DNA of 64,000 nucleotides from contig DASVLJ010000062.1 in the NCBI GenBank assembly GCA_036384915.1, positions 124,001-188,000 on the forward strand, given 5' to 3'. Shown piece by piece: positions 42,627 through 53,165 of this stretch (positions within the stretch are counted from its first letter, which is position 1; each line of letters opens with the position of its first letter). The notes beneath the pieces were generated by a model. The model saw nothing but the letters and a program-made list of their open reading frames with translations. It did no database searches and was not told the DNA's origin. The stretch is from PKWO01 sp036384915. Its GTDB lineage: Bacteria > Pseudomonadota > Gammaproteobacteria > Burkholderiales > Burkholderiaceae_D. The position numbers and the translations under genes are program-made.

Positions 42627-42736
42627 GCAGGTTGGCGCTGAGCGCAGCGAAGCCTAACATCCGCGTGTAGCGCTGGTGTCTGCGCTTGTATGACTAGCAT
42701 GGGCGTTGGGCTTCGCTGCGCTCAGCACCAACCTGC
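42627..42736. repeat. Dispersed palindromic element, copy 3
   Basis: The best-preserved copy: 32-nt arms at 42627-42658 and 42705-42736 match as inverted repeats at 30 of 32 positions; the shared core is GAGCGCAGCGAAGCC. The 46-bp centre differs from the other copies. It lies between the coxC terminator and the convergent DUF2909 gene. Confidence 0.9.
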
Positions 42737-42759
42737 AAGACGATTGGACCCCGCTCCGG

Positions 42760-42975
42760 TCAGTGTCCGATGACGATGCCCGTAGGCTCTATCCACCCCA
42801 TCTTGTAGGAAAATAGCAGCAACAGGAACAGCGCGATCGAGAAGGCGACGCGAAAGGTCAGGGCGGTGGCCATGCGGTTGCCCTTGCCTTTGTCCTTGTC
42901 CTTCATCATGAACACCAGCGCCGAGCCGAGGCTGGCGATGATCAGGATAAAGGCGATGATGACGACGAATTTCAT
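42760..42975 (-). CDS. DUF2909 twin transmembrane protein
   Basis: A 71-residue protein with two helices (VVIIAFILIIASLGSALVF and FRVAFSIALFLLLLFSYKM) separated by a Lys/Asp-rich loop (MKDKDKGKGN). The family occurs in cytochrome oxidase clusters of betaproteobacteria. Divergent from SURF1 with only 12 bp between start codons, so the promoters must overlap the coding ends. Function unknown. Confidence 0.85.
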   Translation of the reverse strand: MKFVVIIAFILIIASLGSALVFMMKDKDKGKGNRMATALTFRVAFSIALFLLLLFSYKMGWIEPTGIVIGH

Positions 42976-42987
42976 AGTGACATTGTA

Positions 42988-43722
42988 ATGCGAATCAGGT
43001 TCGGTTTTCGCTGGATAACGCTGGTCGCCATCGTCGCGGTCATGGCGGTCGGTATCATGCTCGGCAATTGGCAACTTCGCCGCGCCGACGAGAAGCGCGC
43101 CATCGCAGCGCATCTGGCCGAGCGCGGCATGCAGCCGCCCCTGGCTGTCGATGCCACGCTGCAGGATGGCATGGCCGTCGAATATCGCCGCGTGACGGTC
43201 CGGGGCGAGTTCGACCACGATTGGCCGCTTTATCTCGACAACCGGCCGCAAAACGGCAATGCCGGTTTTTACGTCTTGATGCCGTTCAAGATCGCAGGCA
43301 GCGACGTGCGCGTGCTGGTGCAGCGCGGCTGGGTCGCCGTCGATCCGCATCAACGCACGCACATCGCCGCGCCTGCCGCGCCGCAAGGCCTCGTCGCCAT
43401 CGAAGGCCTTGCCATCCGCAATCCCGGCCACGTGCTGCAACTGGGCCAGGCACCGGCCGTGCAGCCCGGAGCGATATTGCAAAACCTCACAGTCGAGGAA
43501 TTCGCCGCAGCCAGCAAATACACGATGCAGCCGTTCGTGATCGAACAGACCGGGCCTTCGCAGGATGGTCTGGTTCGCGACTGGCCCGCGCCTTCGGCCG
43601 GCATCGAGCGCCATCTCGGCTACGCCTTCCAATGGTACGCTCTGGCGGCAATGGCTTTCATTTATTTCGTGGTAACAGGATTCCGTTATGGCAAACGACA
43701 AGCAGCAAAATCAACCAACTGA
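42988..43722 (+). CDS. SURF1 family cytochrome oxidase assembly protein
   Basis: A 244-residue SURF1 protein: N-terminal helix (WITLVAIVAVMAVGIMLGNWQLRR), periplasmic domain with YLDNRPQNGNAGFYVLMPF and VLVQRGWVAVDP, and C-terminal helix ending GYAFQWYALAAMAFIYFVV. SURF1 helps heme a insertion into subunit I. Overlaps the next gene by 35 bp, indicating translational coupling. Confidence 0.93.
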   Translation: MRIRFGFRWITLVAIVAVMAVGIMLGNWQLRRADEKRAIAAHLAERGMQPPLAVDATLQDGMAVEYRRVTVRGEFDHDWPLYLDNRPQNGNAGFYVLMPFKIAGSDVRVLVQRGWVAVDPHQRTHIAAPAAPQGLVAIEGLAIRNPGHVLQLGQAPAVQPGAILQNLTVEEFAAASKYTMQPFVIEQTGPSQDGLVRDWPAPSAGIERHLGYAFQWYALAAMAFIYFVVTGFRYGKRQAAKSTN

Positions 43723-44377
43723 GCAGCCGAGCGACCAGCAAAAAAAGAGCGGTCGCATCAAGATGTTGCTCATCCTCGCCGTGTGCATCGCGCCGGTGGC
43801 CGCATCGTATTTCACTTACTACGTGATCAAGCCCACCGCCCGCACCAACTACGGTGAGCTGATCGATCCGGCGCAGCATCCGATGCCGCAACTCGGCGCG
43901 ACTACGCTCGACGGCAAGCCGATCGGACTCGATGCCTACAAGGGCAAGTGGATATTGCTGGAGGCGGCCGGCGGCAAGTGCGACGATGCCTGCCGCAACA
44001 AGCTGCTCGTCATGCGCCAGGAGCGCCTCATGCAAGGCAAGGAGATGGACCGTATTGAGCGTGTCTGGCTAATTACCGACGACGAGCCGCTCGACACCAT
44101 GCTGATGCGCGAATACGACGATACGCGCATGCTGCGCGTCAAACCCGAAGTGCTGGAAAAGTGGCTGCCCGTGGCGCAAGGCGGTGCGGTCTCCGACGGC
44201 ATTTACGTTATCGATCCGCTCGGTAATCTGATGATGCGCTTCCCCAAGAGCGTTGAGCCGCCCAAGGCGGGCGCCGATGAAAAGGAAATGAAGGCCTATC
44301 GCGACGAGGTCAACAAAGAGCATGCCAAGATCAAGAAAGACATCACCAAGCTCTTGACCGCATCGTCGATCGGGTGA
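43688..44377 (+). CDS. SCO-like thioredoxin-fold membrane protein
   Basis: A 229-residue protein with a short polar N terminus rich in Gln, one helix (IKMLLILAVCIAPVAASYFTYYV) and a periplasmic thioredoxin-like domain. GGKCDDACRN provides a CxxxC motif like SCO copper proteins, but the region matching the SCO1 copper-ligand His (DHTAGLY in the SCO1 gene of this window) reads AVSDGIY, with no His. It may be a thiol reductant rather than a copper carrier. Lies between SURF1 and ctaA; ends in an overlap with the ctaA region. Confidence 0.78.
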   Translation: MANDKQQNQPTEQPSDQQKKSGRIKMLLILAVCIAPVAASYFTYYVIKPTARTNYGELIDPAQHPMPQLGATTLDGKPIGLDAYKGKWILLEAAGGKCDDACRNKLLVMRQERLMQGKEMDRIERVWLITDDEPLDTMLMREYDDTRMLRVKPEVLEKWLPVAQGGAVSDGIYVIDPLGNLMMRFPKSVEPPKAGADEKEMKAYRDEVNKEHAKIKKDITKLLTASSIG

Positions 44378-44382
44378 GCGCA

Positions 44383-45522
44383 ATGAACGTCACGCCCATG
44401 AGCATCATGCAGATGCTGCTGACCGTGGTAACGATCGCCGCCATGCCGCTGGCTATCGTCTGGACTTCGTCCGATGTGAACAAGTATCGCAAGCTGGTCT
44501 GGCTTACGCTATTCCTGACCTTCGACCTCGTGGTGTTCGGCGGCTTCACGCGCGCCACCGATTCGGGGCTGGGCTGCCCCGACTGGCCGGGCTGCTACGG
44601 CCATGCCAATCCCTTGCAGGCGAATGTCGAAATCGGCGCGGCGCAGAGCGCCATGCCCACCGGACCGGTGACGGAGTTGAAGGCATGGATCGAAATGATC
44701 CATCGCTATTTCGCCGGCACGGTCACGATGCTGATCGTGGCCCAGCTCGTCATCGCGTGGTGGACCCGGCGCCGGCGCAAGAGCCGGGATTTGCGCTTTT
44801 CGCGCAAGCCGCCGCTGTATCTGCTGGGCTTGATCGTCGTGCAGATCGTGTTCGGCGCCTTGACTGTGACGCTCAAATTGCAACCCGTCATCGTCACCAC
44901 ACACTTGCTGCTCGGCTTGACACTGCTTGCCTCGCTGGCCTGGTTCGGCGCCTACCTGTCCGACCCCGTAGCCTTGCCTGATGCGGCACGCGCGCTGCGC
45001 CGCCCGGCCTTGATCGCCTCGGTCTTGCTGGTTGTACAAGTTGCGCTGGGCGGCTGGACCAGTACCAATTATGCCGCCGTGGCTTGTACCGATTACCCGA
45101 CCTGCCAGGGACAATGGCTGCCCTCCATGGACTTCGCGGACGGTTTCACGCTGTGGCGCGCGCTGGGCAAGACGGCGGCCGGCGCCTATCTGCCTTTTGA
45201 TGCGCTGACCGCGATTCATTGGGTGCACCGCAACTTCGCGCTCGTGGTGGTGGCTGCAGTTGTCTATGTCGCCGTTCGCGCGATCCGGTATGCGGGCCTG
45301 CGCAGGCTGGGAGTCTGGATGCTGCTGGTTCTCGTGGCCCAGTTCGCCACGGGCTTGTCGGTGGTGCTGTTCAAGCTGCCGCTGCTGCCGGCGGTTGCGC
45401 ACAACGCCGGGGCGGCCCTGCTCGTGGCCTTGCTCGTCATGGTAAACTACCGGTCTCAGAATGCACCTAAACCTGCGCCTCGAGACCCGGGCCCGCAATC
45501 ATGGCGGAACGGCAACGAATAG
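44383..45522 (+). CDS. ctaA: Heme A synthase (COX15/CtaA)
   Basis: A 379-residue membrane protein with eight predicted helices in two four-helix halves, oxidising heme O to heme A. Features: GGFTRATDSGLGCPDWPGCYG near the N terminus, MIHRYFAGT with heme ligand His, the VACTDYPTCQGQW cysteine pair, and IHWVHRNFAL. ATG 44383 preceded by GGTGAG is preferred; GTG 44374 overlaps the previous stop and is an alternative. Confidence 0.94.
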   Translation: MNVTPMSIMQMLLTVVTIAAMPLAIVWTSSDVNKYRKLVWLTLFLTFDLVVFGGFTRATDSGLGCPDWPGCYGHANPLQANVEIGAAQSAMPTGPVTELKAWIEMIHRYFAGTVTMLIVAQLVIAWWTRRRRKSRDLRFSRKPPLYLLGLIVVQIVFGALTVTLKLQPVIVTTHLLLGLTLLASLAWFGAYLSDPVALPDAARALRRPALIASVLLVVQVALGGWTSTNYAAVACTDYPTCQGQWLPSMDFADGFTLWRALGKTAAGAYLPFDALTAIHWVHRNFALVVVAAVVYVAVRAIRYAGLRRLGVWMLLVLVAQFATGLSVVLFKLPLLPAVAHNAGAALLVALLVMVNYRSQNAPKPAPRDPGPQSWRNGNE

Positions 45523-45544
45523 GCGCCTCGTCCAGACCACGCGC

Positions 45545-46429
45545 ATGTCCACCCTTGCCGTACCACCGAACCGCATCGCCCAATATTGGGCCTTGACCAA
45601 GCCGCGCGTAACGCAGCTGGCGGTGTTTTGCGCGGTGATCGGCATGTTCCTCGCCACGCCCGATTTGCCGGACTGGCGCATCGTGATCGCCGCCACCGTC
45701 GGTATCTGGCTTTTGGCCAGTGCGGCGTTCGCGGTCAATTGCCTGGTCGAGCGCGAAATCGATTCGCGCATGGCGCGCACGGCACGCCGCCCCATGGCGC
45801 GTGGAGAAATCACCGTGATGCAAACCCTGGTGTTCTCCGGCATCGTCGGCGGTCTCGGCATGCTGACGCTGTATCACTTCGTCAATCCGCTCACCATGTG
45901 GCTGACCTTTGCCACCTTCGTCGGCTATGCCGTGATCTACACCATGGTCCTGAAGCCGGCCACGCCGCAAAACATCGTCATCGGCGGCCTGTCCGGCGCG
46001 ATGCCGCCGGCGCTCGGGTGGGCTGCGGTGGCGAACGACGTGCCCATGCAAGCCTGGATCCTGGTCTTGATTATCTTCATCTGGACCCCGCCGCATTTCT
46101 GGGCGCTGGCGCTATACCGCCGTGACGATTACGCCAAGTCCGGCCTGCCGATGCTGCCAATCACGCACGGCCCCGCTTTCACGCAATTCCACGTCTGGCT
46201 CTACACCATTGCCTTGGCGGCAACGTCGCTGCTGCCCTATGCCGCGCATATGAGCGGGCTGATCTACCTGGTTGCCGCCGTCATCCTGTCTGGCATCTTC
46301 CTTTGGTATTCATGGCAGATCTGGCGCCGCTACAGCGACATCATCGCGCGCAAGGCGTTTACATTTTCCATCGTCTACCTGTCGCTGCTGTTCGCCGCGC
46401 TCCTGGTCGATCACTATATTCGGCTTTGA
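45545..46429 (+). CDS. ctaB: Protoheme IX farnesyltransferase (heme O synthase)
   Basis: A 294-residue UbiA-family prenyltransferase with about nine helices that attaches farnesyl to heme b. Motif 1 NCLVEREIDSRMARTARRP (Asp-containing) and motif 2 RRDDYAKSGLPMLP are present, with LTKPRVTQL near the N terminus. Start 45545 (MSTLAVPPNRIAQYW) matches family; 22 bp after ctaA. Confidence 0.96.
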   Translation: MSTLAVPPNRIAQYWALTKPRVTQLAVFCAVIGMFLATPDLPDWRIVIAATVGIWLLASAAFAVNCLVEREIDSRMARTARRPMARGEITVMQTLVFSGIVGGLGMLTLYHFVNPLTMWLTFATFVGYAVIYTMVLKPATPQNIVIGGLSGAMPPALGWAAVANDVPMQAWILVLIIFIWTPPHFWALALYRRDDYAKSGLPMLPITHGPAFTQFHVWLYTIALAATSLLPYAAHMSGLIYLVAAVILSGIFLWYSWQIWRRYSDIIARKAFTFSIVYLSLLFAALLVDHYIRL

Positions 46430-46434
46430 TATTT

Positions 46435-47085
46435 ATGCGTATCGTTCCCGCATTCTTGTTCGCCGCGCTCGCTTGCGCCGGCTGCCAGGAAAAGAACCCC
46501 ACCCCGCCGCCGCAGGTGAGCACCGCCCAGGCGGCATCCGCCCCCGCGCCGGCCTTCACGAATACCGACGTCACCGGCTTGGGCTACGCGCATGACTTCG
46601 CCCTGAAAGATTTCAACGGCAAGCCGCGCACCATGGCCGACTTCAAGGGCAAGGCCGTGGTGATCTTCTTCGGCTACACCCAATGCCCCGATGTCTGCCC
46701 GACTACGATGCACGATCTGGGTGACGTGATGAAACAGCTCGGACCCTCCGCCGACAGGGTGCAGGTGCTGTTCATCACGGTAGACCCGGAACGCGATACG
46801 CCGCAATTGCTGTCGCAATACGTGCCGGCGTTCGACAAGCGTTTCCTGGGCTTGACTGGCACGCTGCCCGAGATCGACAAGACCGCCAGGGATTTCCACG
46901 TCTACTATCAAAAAGTGCCGGGCAAGACCAAGGACAGCTATTCGATGGACCACACGGCGGGACTGTACATCTACGACCCGGAAGGCCGCATCCGCGTGTT
47001 TGCCGGTAACGCTGCGCCAATGGATTCCATTGTGCATGACCTCAAGATTCTGCTGGGGCAGCCTGCGGGAACGGCCAAAAGTTGA
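46435..47085 (+). CDS. SCO1/SenC copper chaperone
   Basis: A 216-residue thioredoxin-fold protein with a lipoprotein-like N terminus (FLFAALACAGC). Copper ligands: CPDVC (about residues 79-83) and His in MDHTAGLYIYD. It metallates or reduces the CuA site of subunit II. Begins 5 bp after ctaB, last gene of the oxidase assembly operon, followed by a strong terminator. Confidence 0.94.
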   Translation: MRIVPAFLFAALACAGCQEKNPTPPPQVSTAQAASAPAPAFTNTDVTGLGYAHDFALKDFNGKPRTMADFKGKAVVIFFGYTQCPDVCPTTMHDLGDVMKQLGPSADRVQVLFITVDPERDTPQLLSQYVPAFDKRFLGLTGTLPEIDKTARDFHVYYQKVPGKTKDSYSMDHTAGLYIYDPEGRIRVFAGNAAPMDSIVHDLKILLGQPAGTAKS

Positions 47086-47103
47086 AGAGAATGGCCCGAA
47101 AAT

Positions 47104-47132
47104 AAAAACGCCCGGATCAACCGGGCGTTTTT
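47104..47132. terminator. Bidirectional terminator between senC-type gene and rpoH
   Basis: AAAAACGCCCGG (47104-47115) and CCGGGCGTTTTT (47121-47132) form a 12-bp stem with T-runs on both strands, serving the two convergent genes. Confidence 0.95.
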
Positions 47133-47151
47133 ATTTCGAATGACCGAAGCA

Positions 47152-48051
47152 TCAGGCATAAGCTGCCAGCGCCCCTTTCATCTTCTTCAGCGCCGCCGTT
47201 TCGATCTGGCGGATACGCTCGGCCGATACGCCGAACTCGTCAGCCAATTCATGCAGCGTGGCGCCGCTGCCGTCGTCATTGGCCAGCCAGCGCGCTTCGA
47301 CGATGCGGCGCGAACGCGCATCGAGCTTGGACAGCGCTTCTTCAAGACCGTCGGATTGCAGGCGGTCGTATTGCTTGGCTTCGAGCACGCGGGTCGGCTC
47401 TTGCGAATCGGACGACAGGTAAGCGATCGGCGCGAACTTGCCGTCATCGTCTTCATCGGTCGGCGCCTCAAGCGCGATATCGCGGCCCGACATGCGCGTT
47501 TCCATTTCGATGACTTCCTCGCGCTTGACATTCAATTCCTCAGCCAGTGCTTCCACTTGGGCCGGCGTCATCGAATCGAGGCTTTCCTTATGGCTGCGCA
47601 GGTTGAAAAACAGCTTGCGTTGCGCCTTGGTCGTGGCGACCTTGACCATGCGCCAGTTCTTCAAGATATACTCGTGAATCTCGGCCTTGATCCAGTGGAT
47701 TGCATACGACACCAGACGCACTCCCTGGTCCGGGTCGAATCGCTTGACGGCTTTCATCAAGCCGATATTGCCTTCCTGGATCAAGTCGGCGTGCGGCAAG
47801 CCATACCCTAGGTAGCCGCGCGCAATCGACACCACCAGACGCAGGTGCGACAACACCAGCGACTGTGCGGCGGCGAGGTCGTGATCATCCCGCAAACGGC
47901 GCGACAGCGAGATTTCCTCGTCGTGGCTCAGCATGGGCAAACGGTTCACGGCTGAAATATACGAATCGATGTTCCCCAACGTGCCCGAAAAACCGAGCGC
48001 CAGCGGGTTACCCGCGGGGACAAGTGCATTCTGCGACAGAACTGCGTTCAT
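47152..48051 (-). CDS. rpoH: RNA polymerase heat-shock sigma factor RpoH (sigma32)
   Basis: A 299-residue sigma70-family factor. Region 2 contains DLIQEGNIGLMKAVKRFDP, the RpoH box is QRKLFFNLRSHKE (about residues 141-153), and region 4 ends with LADEFGVSAERIRQIE. Directs transcription of chaperone and protease genes on heat stress. AGGAG lies 6 nt before ATG. The promoter region carries a perfect CIRCE operator, so HrcA should repress it. Confidence 0.97.
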   Translation of the reverse strand: MNAVLSQNALVPAGNPLALGFSGTLGNIDSYISAVNRLPMLSHDEEISLSRRLRDDHDLAAAQSLVLSHLRLVVSIARGYLGYGLPHADLIQEGNIGLMKAVKRFDPDQGVRLVSYAIHWIKAEIHEYILKNWRMVKVATTKAQRKLFFNLRSHKESLDSMTPAQVEALAEELNVKREEVIEMETRMSGRDIALEAPTDEDDDGKFAPIAYLSSDSQEPTRVLEAKQYDRLQSDGLEEALSKLDARSRRIVEARWLANDDGSGATLHELADEFGVSAERIRQIETAALKKMKGALAAYA

Positions 48052-48117
48052 GAATTCTCCTTACTTCCCGTATTTTTTACTGCCAGGAAACAATGTTCCT
48101 GCATTCACAGCACTATA

Positions 48118-48156
48118 TTAGCACTCTCTTCGAATGAGTGCTAATTGTGGATTATA
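48118..48156 (-). promoter_or_regulatory. CIRCE operator (HrcA site) and -10 box of rpoH
   Basis: TTAGCACTC (48118-48126), 9 bp spacer, GAGTGCTAA (48136-48144): a perfect CIRCE element. A minus-strand TATAAT is at 48156-48151, so the operator covers the expected start site (near 48144). HrcA binding would block rpoH initiation. Confidence 0.93.
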
Positions 48157-48169
48157 AATGACTCGATAG

Positions 48170-48400
48170 TCAGAAAGTATCGATGTCGAGTGCAGTATTT
48201 GCCAGAATCCTTTGCTTTCCATTCGGCATCTTGGTCTCTGGAAGTATGACGCCGGGGCGTCTGCCAAGTTCATTTCCATATGACTACAGTGCCGCAAATT
48301 TCAAGGCCATCAACCGAACATCCAAGACCTGATTCAGCATAGTCTTCAGGCTAGAAAGCGCTTTGATCTGCCGCAAATTCGCTCCACCTCCCATATTCAT
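48170..48400 (-). pseudogene. Possible decayed small gene with internal stop
   Basis: Read on the minus strand from ATG 48400, a frame of 38 codons (MNMGGGANLRQIKALSSLKT at the start) meets TAG at 48286-48284 and then continues in the same frame for 37 codons (with GRRPGVILPETKMPNGKQ) to TGA at 48172-48170. One stop removed gives a 76-residue protein. The surrounding stretch 48145-48706 is more AT-rich than the neighbourhood. I recognise no family; it may equally be chance. Confidence 0.2.
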
Positions 48401-48557
48401 GGAATGGTTAGGCGAGACATATATTGCTAAACTCGCCGCGAAGCGTTGACGGCTGTCGCGAGAAGCAATTTTGGCTCAAGCCGTACATCTGCAACAATGC
48501 CGAAATCCAACAAAAGTGTGAATTTTGCGCGGCGTTGAGGGAGACAATGTGGCAACA

Positions 48558-48706
48558 TTTACGCTACGATACTTTGAATATATATATTAGAACGTGGCGG
48601 CCTCTGTTCGTTGTTGTTTTGCAATGTTTTGGCGCCACCAAAACAGCAATAGTTGGGGGGCAGGCAGTTTGCCTGCGTCTATTGACCGCTTTACTCCGGG
48701 GGTAGC
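48558..48706 (+). promoter_or_regulatory. Predicted promoter and structured leader of the PP2C-kinase module
   Basis: TTTACG (48558-48563) and TATATA (48581-48586) are 17 bp apart. The leader of about 114 nt contains two perfect 7-bp hairpins, GTTTTGG (48626-48632)/CCAAAAC (48638-48644) and GCAGGCA (48660-48666)/TGCCTGC (48670-48676). Apart from this and the decayed frame, the 655-bp gap from rpoH to 48706 holds nothing that I can name; a 93-codon frame at 48424-48705 has no ribosome binding site or family features. Confidence 0.4.
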
Positions 48707-49498
48707 GTGGCGTTGACAGATGCATTGCTGATGACCAGTCTCAGCGATCCGGGTATGGTGCGCGACTTGAACGAGGACAGCATAGAGTTGCGCCCCGATT
48801 CCGGCATCGCCGTGCTGGCCGATGGCATGGGTGGCTACAACGCGGGCGAAGTTGCCAGCGGCATGGCGACCTCGATGGTGGCCGATGGCATGGTGCGCGC
48901 CTGGAACGCGCAGGCTTTGCAGGGACTGGACCGTGCCGGCGCGATCGCCTTGTCGCAAACCTTGCTGCAAGAGCAGGTGGCGGCGGCCAATGCGGCGATC
49001 TTCGAGCAGGCCCGGCAAGAGCAATCCTTCGAAGGCATGGGCACGACCCTGGTCGGCTGCGTGTTCTACGACAATTTCCTGACCGTCGGCCATGCCGGCG
49101 ATTCGCGCCTGTATCGTCTGCGCGGCGACGCTTTCGAGCAGATCACGAAAGACCATTCTCTGCTGCAGGAGCAGATCGATGCCGGCATGATCAGCAAGGA
49201 AGACGCGCACCTGTCGAACAATCGCAACTTCATCACGCGCGCCATCGGCATAGCGGCGGTGGAGCAGGCCGAAATCCACACTTATGAGGTTGAGCCCGAG
49301 GACGTATACCTGATCTGTACCGACGGCTTGTACGGCATGGTGAGCGATGAAGAGATACACATGACGCTGACGACGTTGAAGGCGAATCTCGATCTGGCGG
49401 CCGGGCAATTGATCGCCGCGGCCAACGACGCCGGCGGGAGCGACAACGTGTCGCTGATCCTGGTGCGCGTGAAGAGCGGCTTCGCGCGTGCTGCCTGA
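48707..49498 (+). CDS. PP2C-type serine/threonine phosphatase (first)
   Basis: A 263-residue bacterial PP2C/Stp1-like phosphatase. Metal-binding motifs: VRDLNEDS near residue 19, ADGMGGYNAGEVASGMA near 38-54, GMGTTLVG, VGHAGDSRLY near 122, TKDHS, and CTDGLYGM and GGSDNVSLILV near the C terminus. All acidic ligands are present, so it should be active. GTG start 48707 after GGGGG. Likely reverses phosphorylation by the kinase encoded two genes on; 61% or so visual identity in motifs with the second PP2C is not measured. Confidence 0.9.
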   Translation: MALTDALLMTSLSDPGMVRDLNEDSIELRPDSGIAVLADGMGGYNAGEVASGMATSMVADGMVRAWNAQALQGLDRAGAIALSQTLLQEQVAAANAAIFEQARQEQSFEGMGTTLVGCVFYDNFLTVGHAGDSRLYRLRGDAFEQITKDHSLLQEQIDAGMISKEDAHLSNNRNFITRAIGIAAVEQAEIHTYEVEPEDVYLICTDGLYGMVSDEEIHMTLTTLKANLDLAAGQLIAAANDAGGSDNVSLILVRVKSGFARAA

Positions 49499-49543
49499 AT
49501 CCGGTAAAGAAACGAACAAGGTATTTTTCTAGAGGTTGAGTCC

Positions 49544-50245
49544 ATGGCTAAGCTGATCCTGAGTTTTGACGGTGCGATGATCAAGACTGTCGAGTTGAAC
49601 AAAGAACGCACCACGATAGGCCGTCGGCCCGAAAACGATATCCAGGTCGATAACCTGGCCGTATCGGGCCAGCATGCGGTCGTGACCACGATATTGAACG
49701 ATTCGGTCATCGAGGATCTGCATTCGACCAACGGCACCATGGTCAACGGCAAGTTGATCCAGAAACACCTGTTGCAGGCGGGGGACGTGGTCGAGATCGG
49801 CAAGCACACGATCAAGTACGTGGTGGAAGCCGCCGTGGCCAAGCCTTACCAGGATTTCGCCAAGACCATGGTGATCCGCAAGCCCGATGCCGGTGCGATG
49901 GCAGCCGCTGCCGCACCTGCAGGTGCGGCCGAACCGGCACCCGTGCGCGCTGCTCCGCCGCCGGCTCAACCTGCCGTTGCGCGCGAAGCCGGCCTGCAGA
50001 TCCTGACCGGTTCCAACGCAGGCCGCGTGCTCGATTTGAACAAGAGCCTGACCACGCTGGGCAAGGCCGGGCATCAGGTTGCGGTGTTCACGCGCCGCCC
50101 GGTCGGCTTTTTCGTCACCCACGTCGAAGGCGACGTGTTCCCGCTGGTCAATGGCGAAACGATCGGCACGCAGGCGCGCCAATTGAACGATCAGGATACC
50201 ATCGAGATCGCCGGCACCAAGATGAGCTTCTTCTACAAGAACTAA
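49544..50245 (+). CDS. Double FHA domain protein
   Basis: A 233-residue protein. The N-terminal FHA domain (about 1-95) has the phosphothreonine-binding motifs TTIGRRPENDIQVDN, SGQHAVV and STNGTMVNGK. An Ala/Pro-rich linker (about 115-147) leads to a second FHA-like domain (about 150-233: LTTLGKAGHQVAVFTRR, FPLVNGETIG, DTIEIAGTKMSFFYK), whose motifs are less canonical. It should read threonine phosphorylation made by the adjacent kinase. It lies 45 bp after the first PP2C gene. Confidence 0.9.
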   Translation: MAKLILSFDGAMIKTVELNKERTTIGRRPENDIQVDNLAVSGQHAVVTTILNDSVIEDLHSTNGTMVNGKLIQKHLLQAGDVVEIGKHTIKYVVEAAVAKPYQDFAKTMVIRKPDAGAMAAAAAPAGAAEPAPVRAAPPPAQPAVAREAGLQILTGSNAGRVLDLNKSLTTLGKAGHQVAVFTRRPVGFFVTHVEGDVFPLVNGETIGTQARQLNDQDTIEIAGTKMSFFYKN

Positions 50246-50304
50246 ATAAACCACATCACGGGCTGCGCGGCCCGGTAATCCAGGGCGGAATCAAGGGGCG
50301 AACT

Positions 50305-53130
<2,826 letters not shown>

Positions 53131-53165
53131 TCCATGCGTATGACGAGACCTGAAGGGAGCGCAAG

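Noticed and set aside
48424..48705. 93-codon plus-strand frame upstream of the first PP2C gene
   Set aside because: It runs through the predicted promoter and hairpins, lacks a ribosome binding site and looks non-protein-like.
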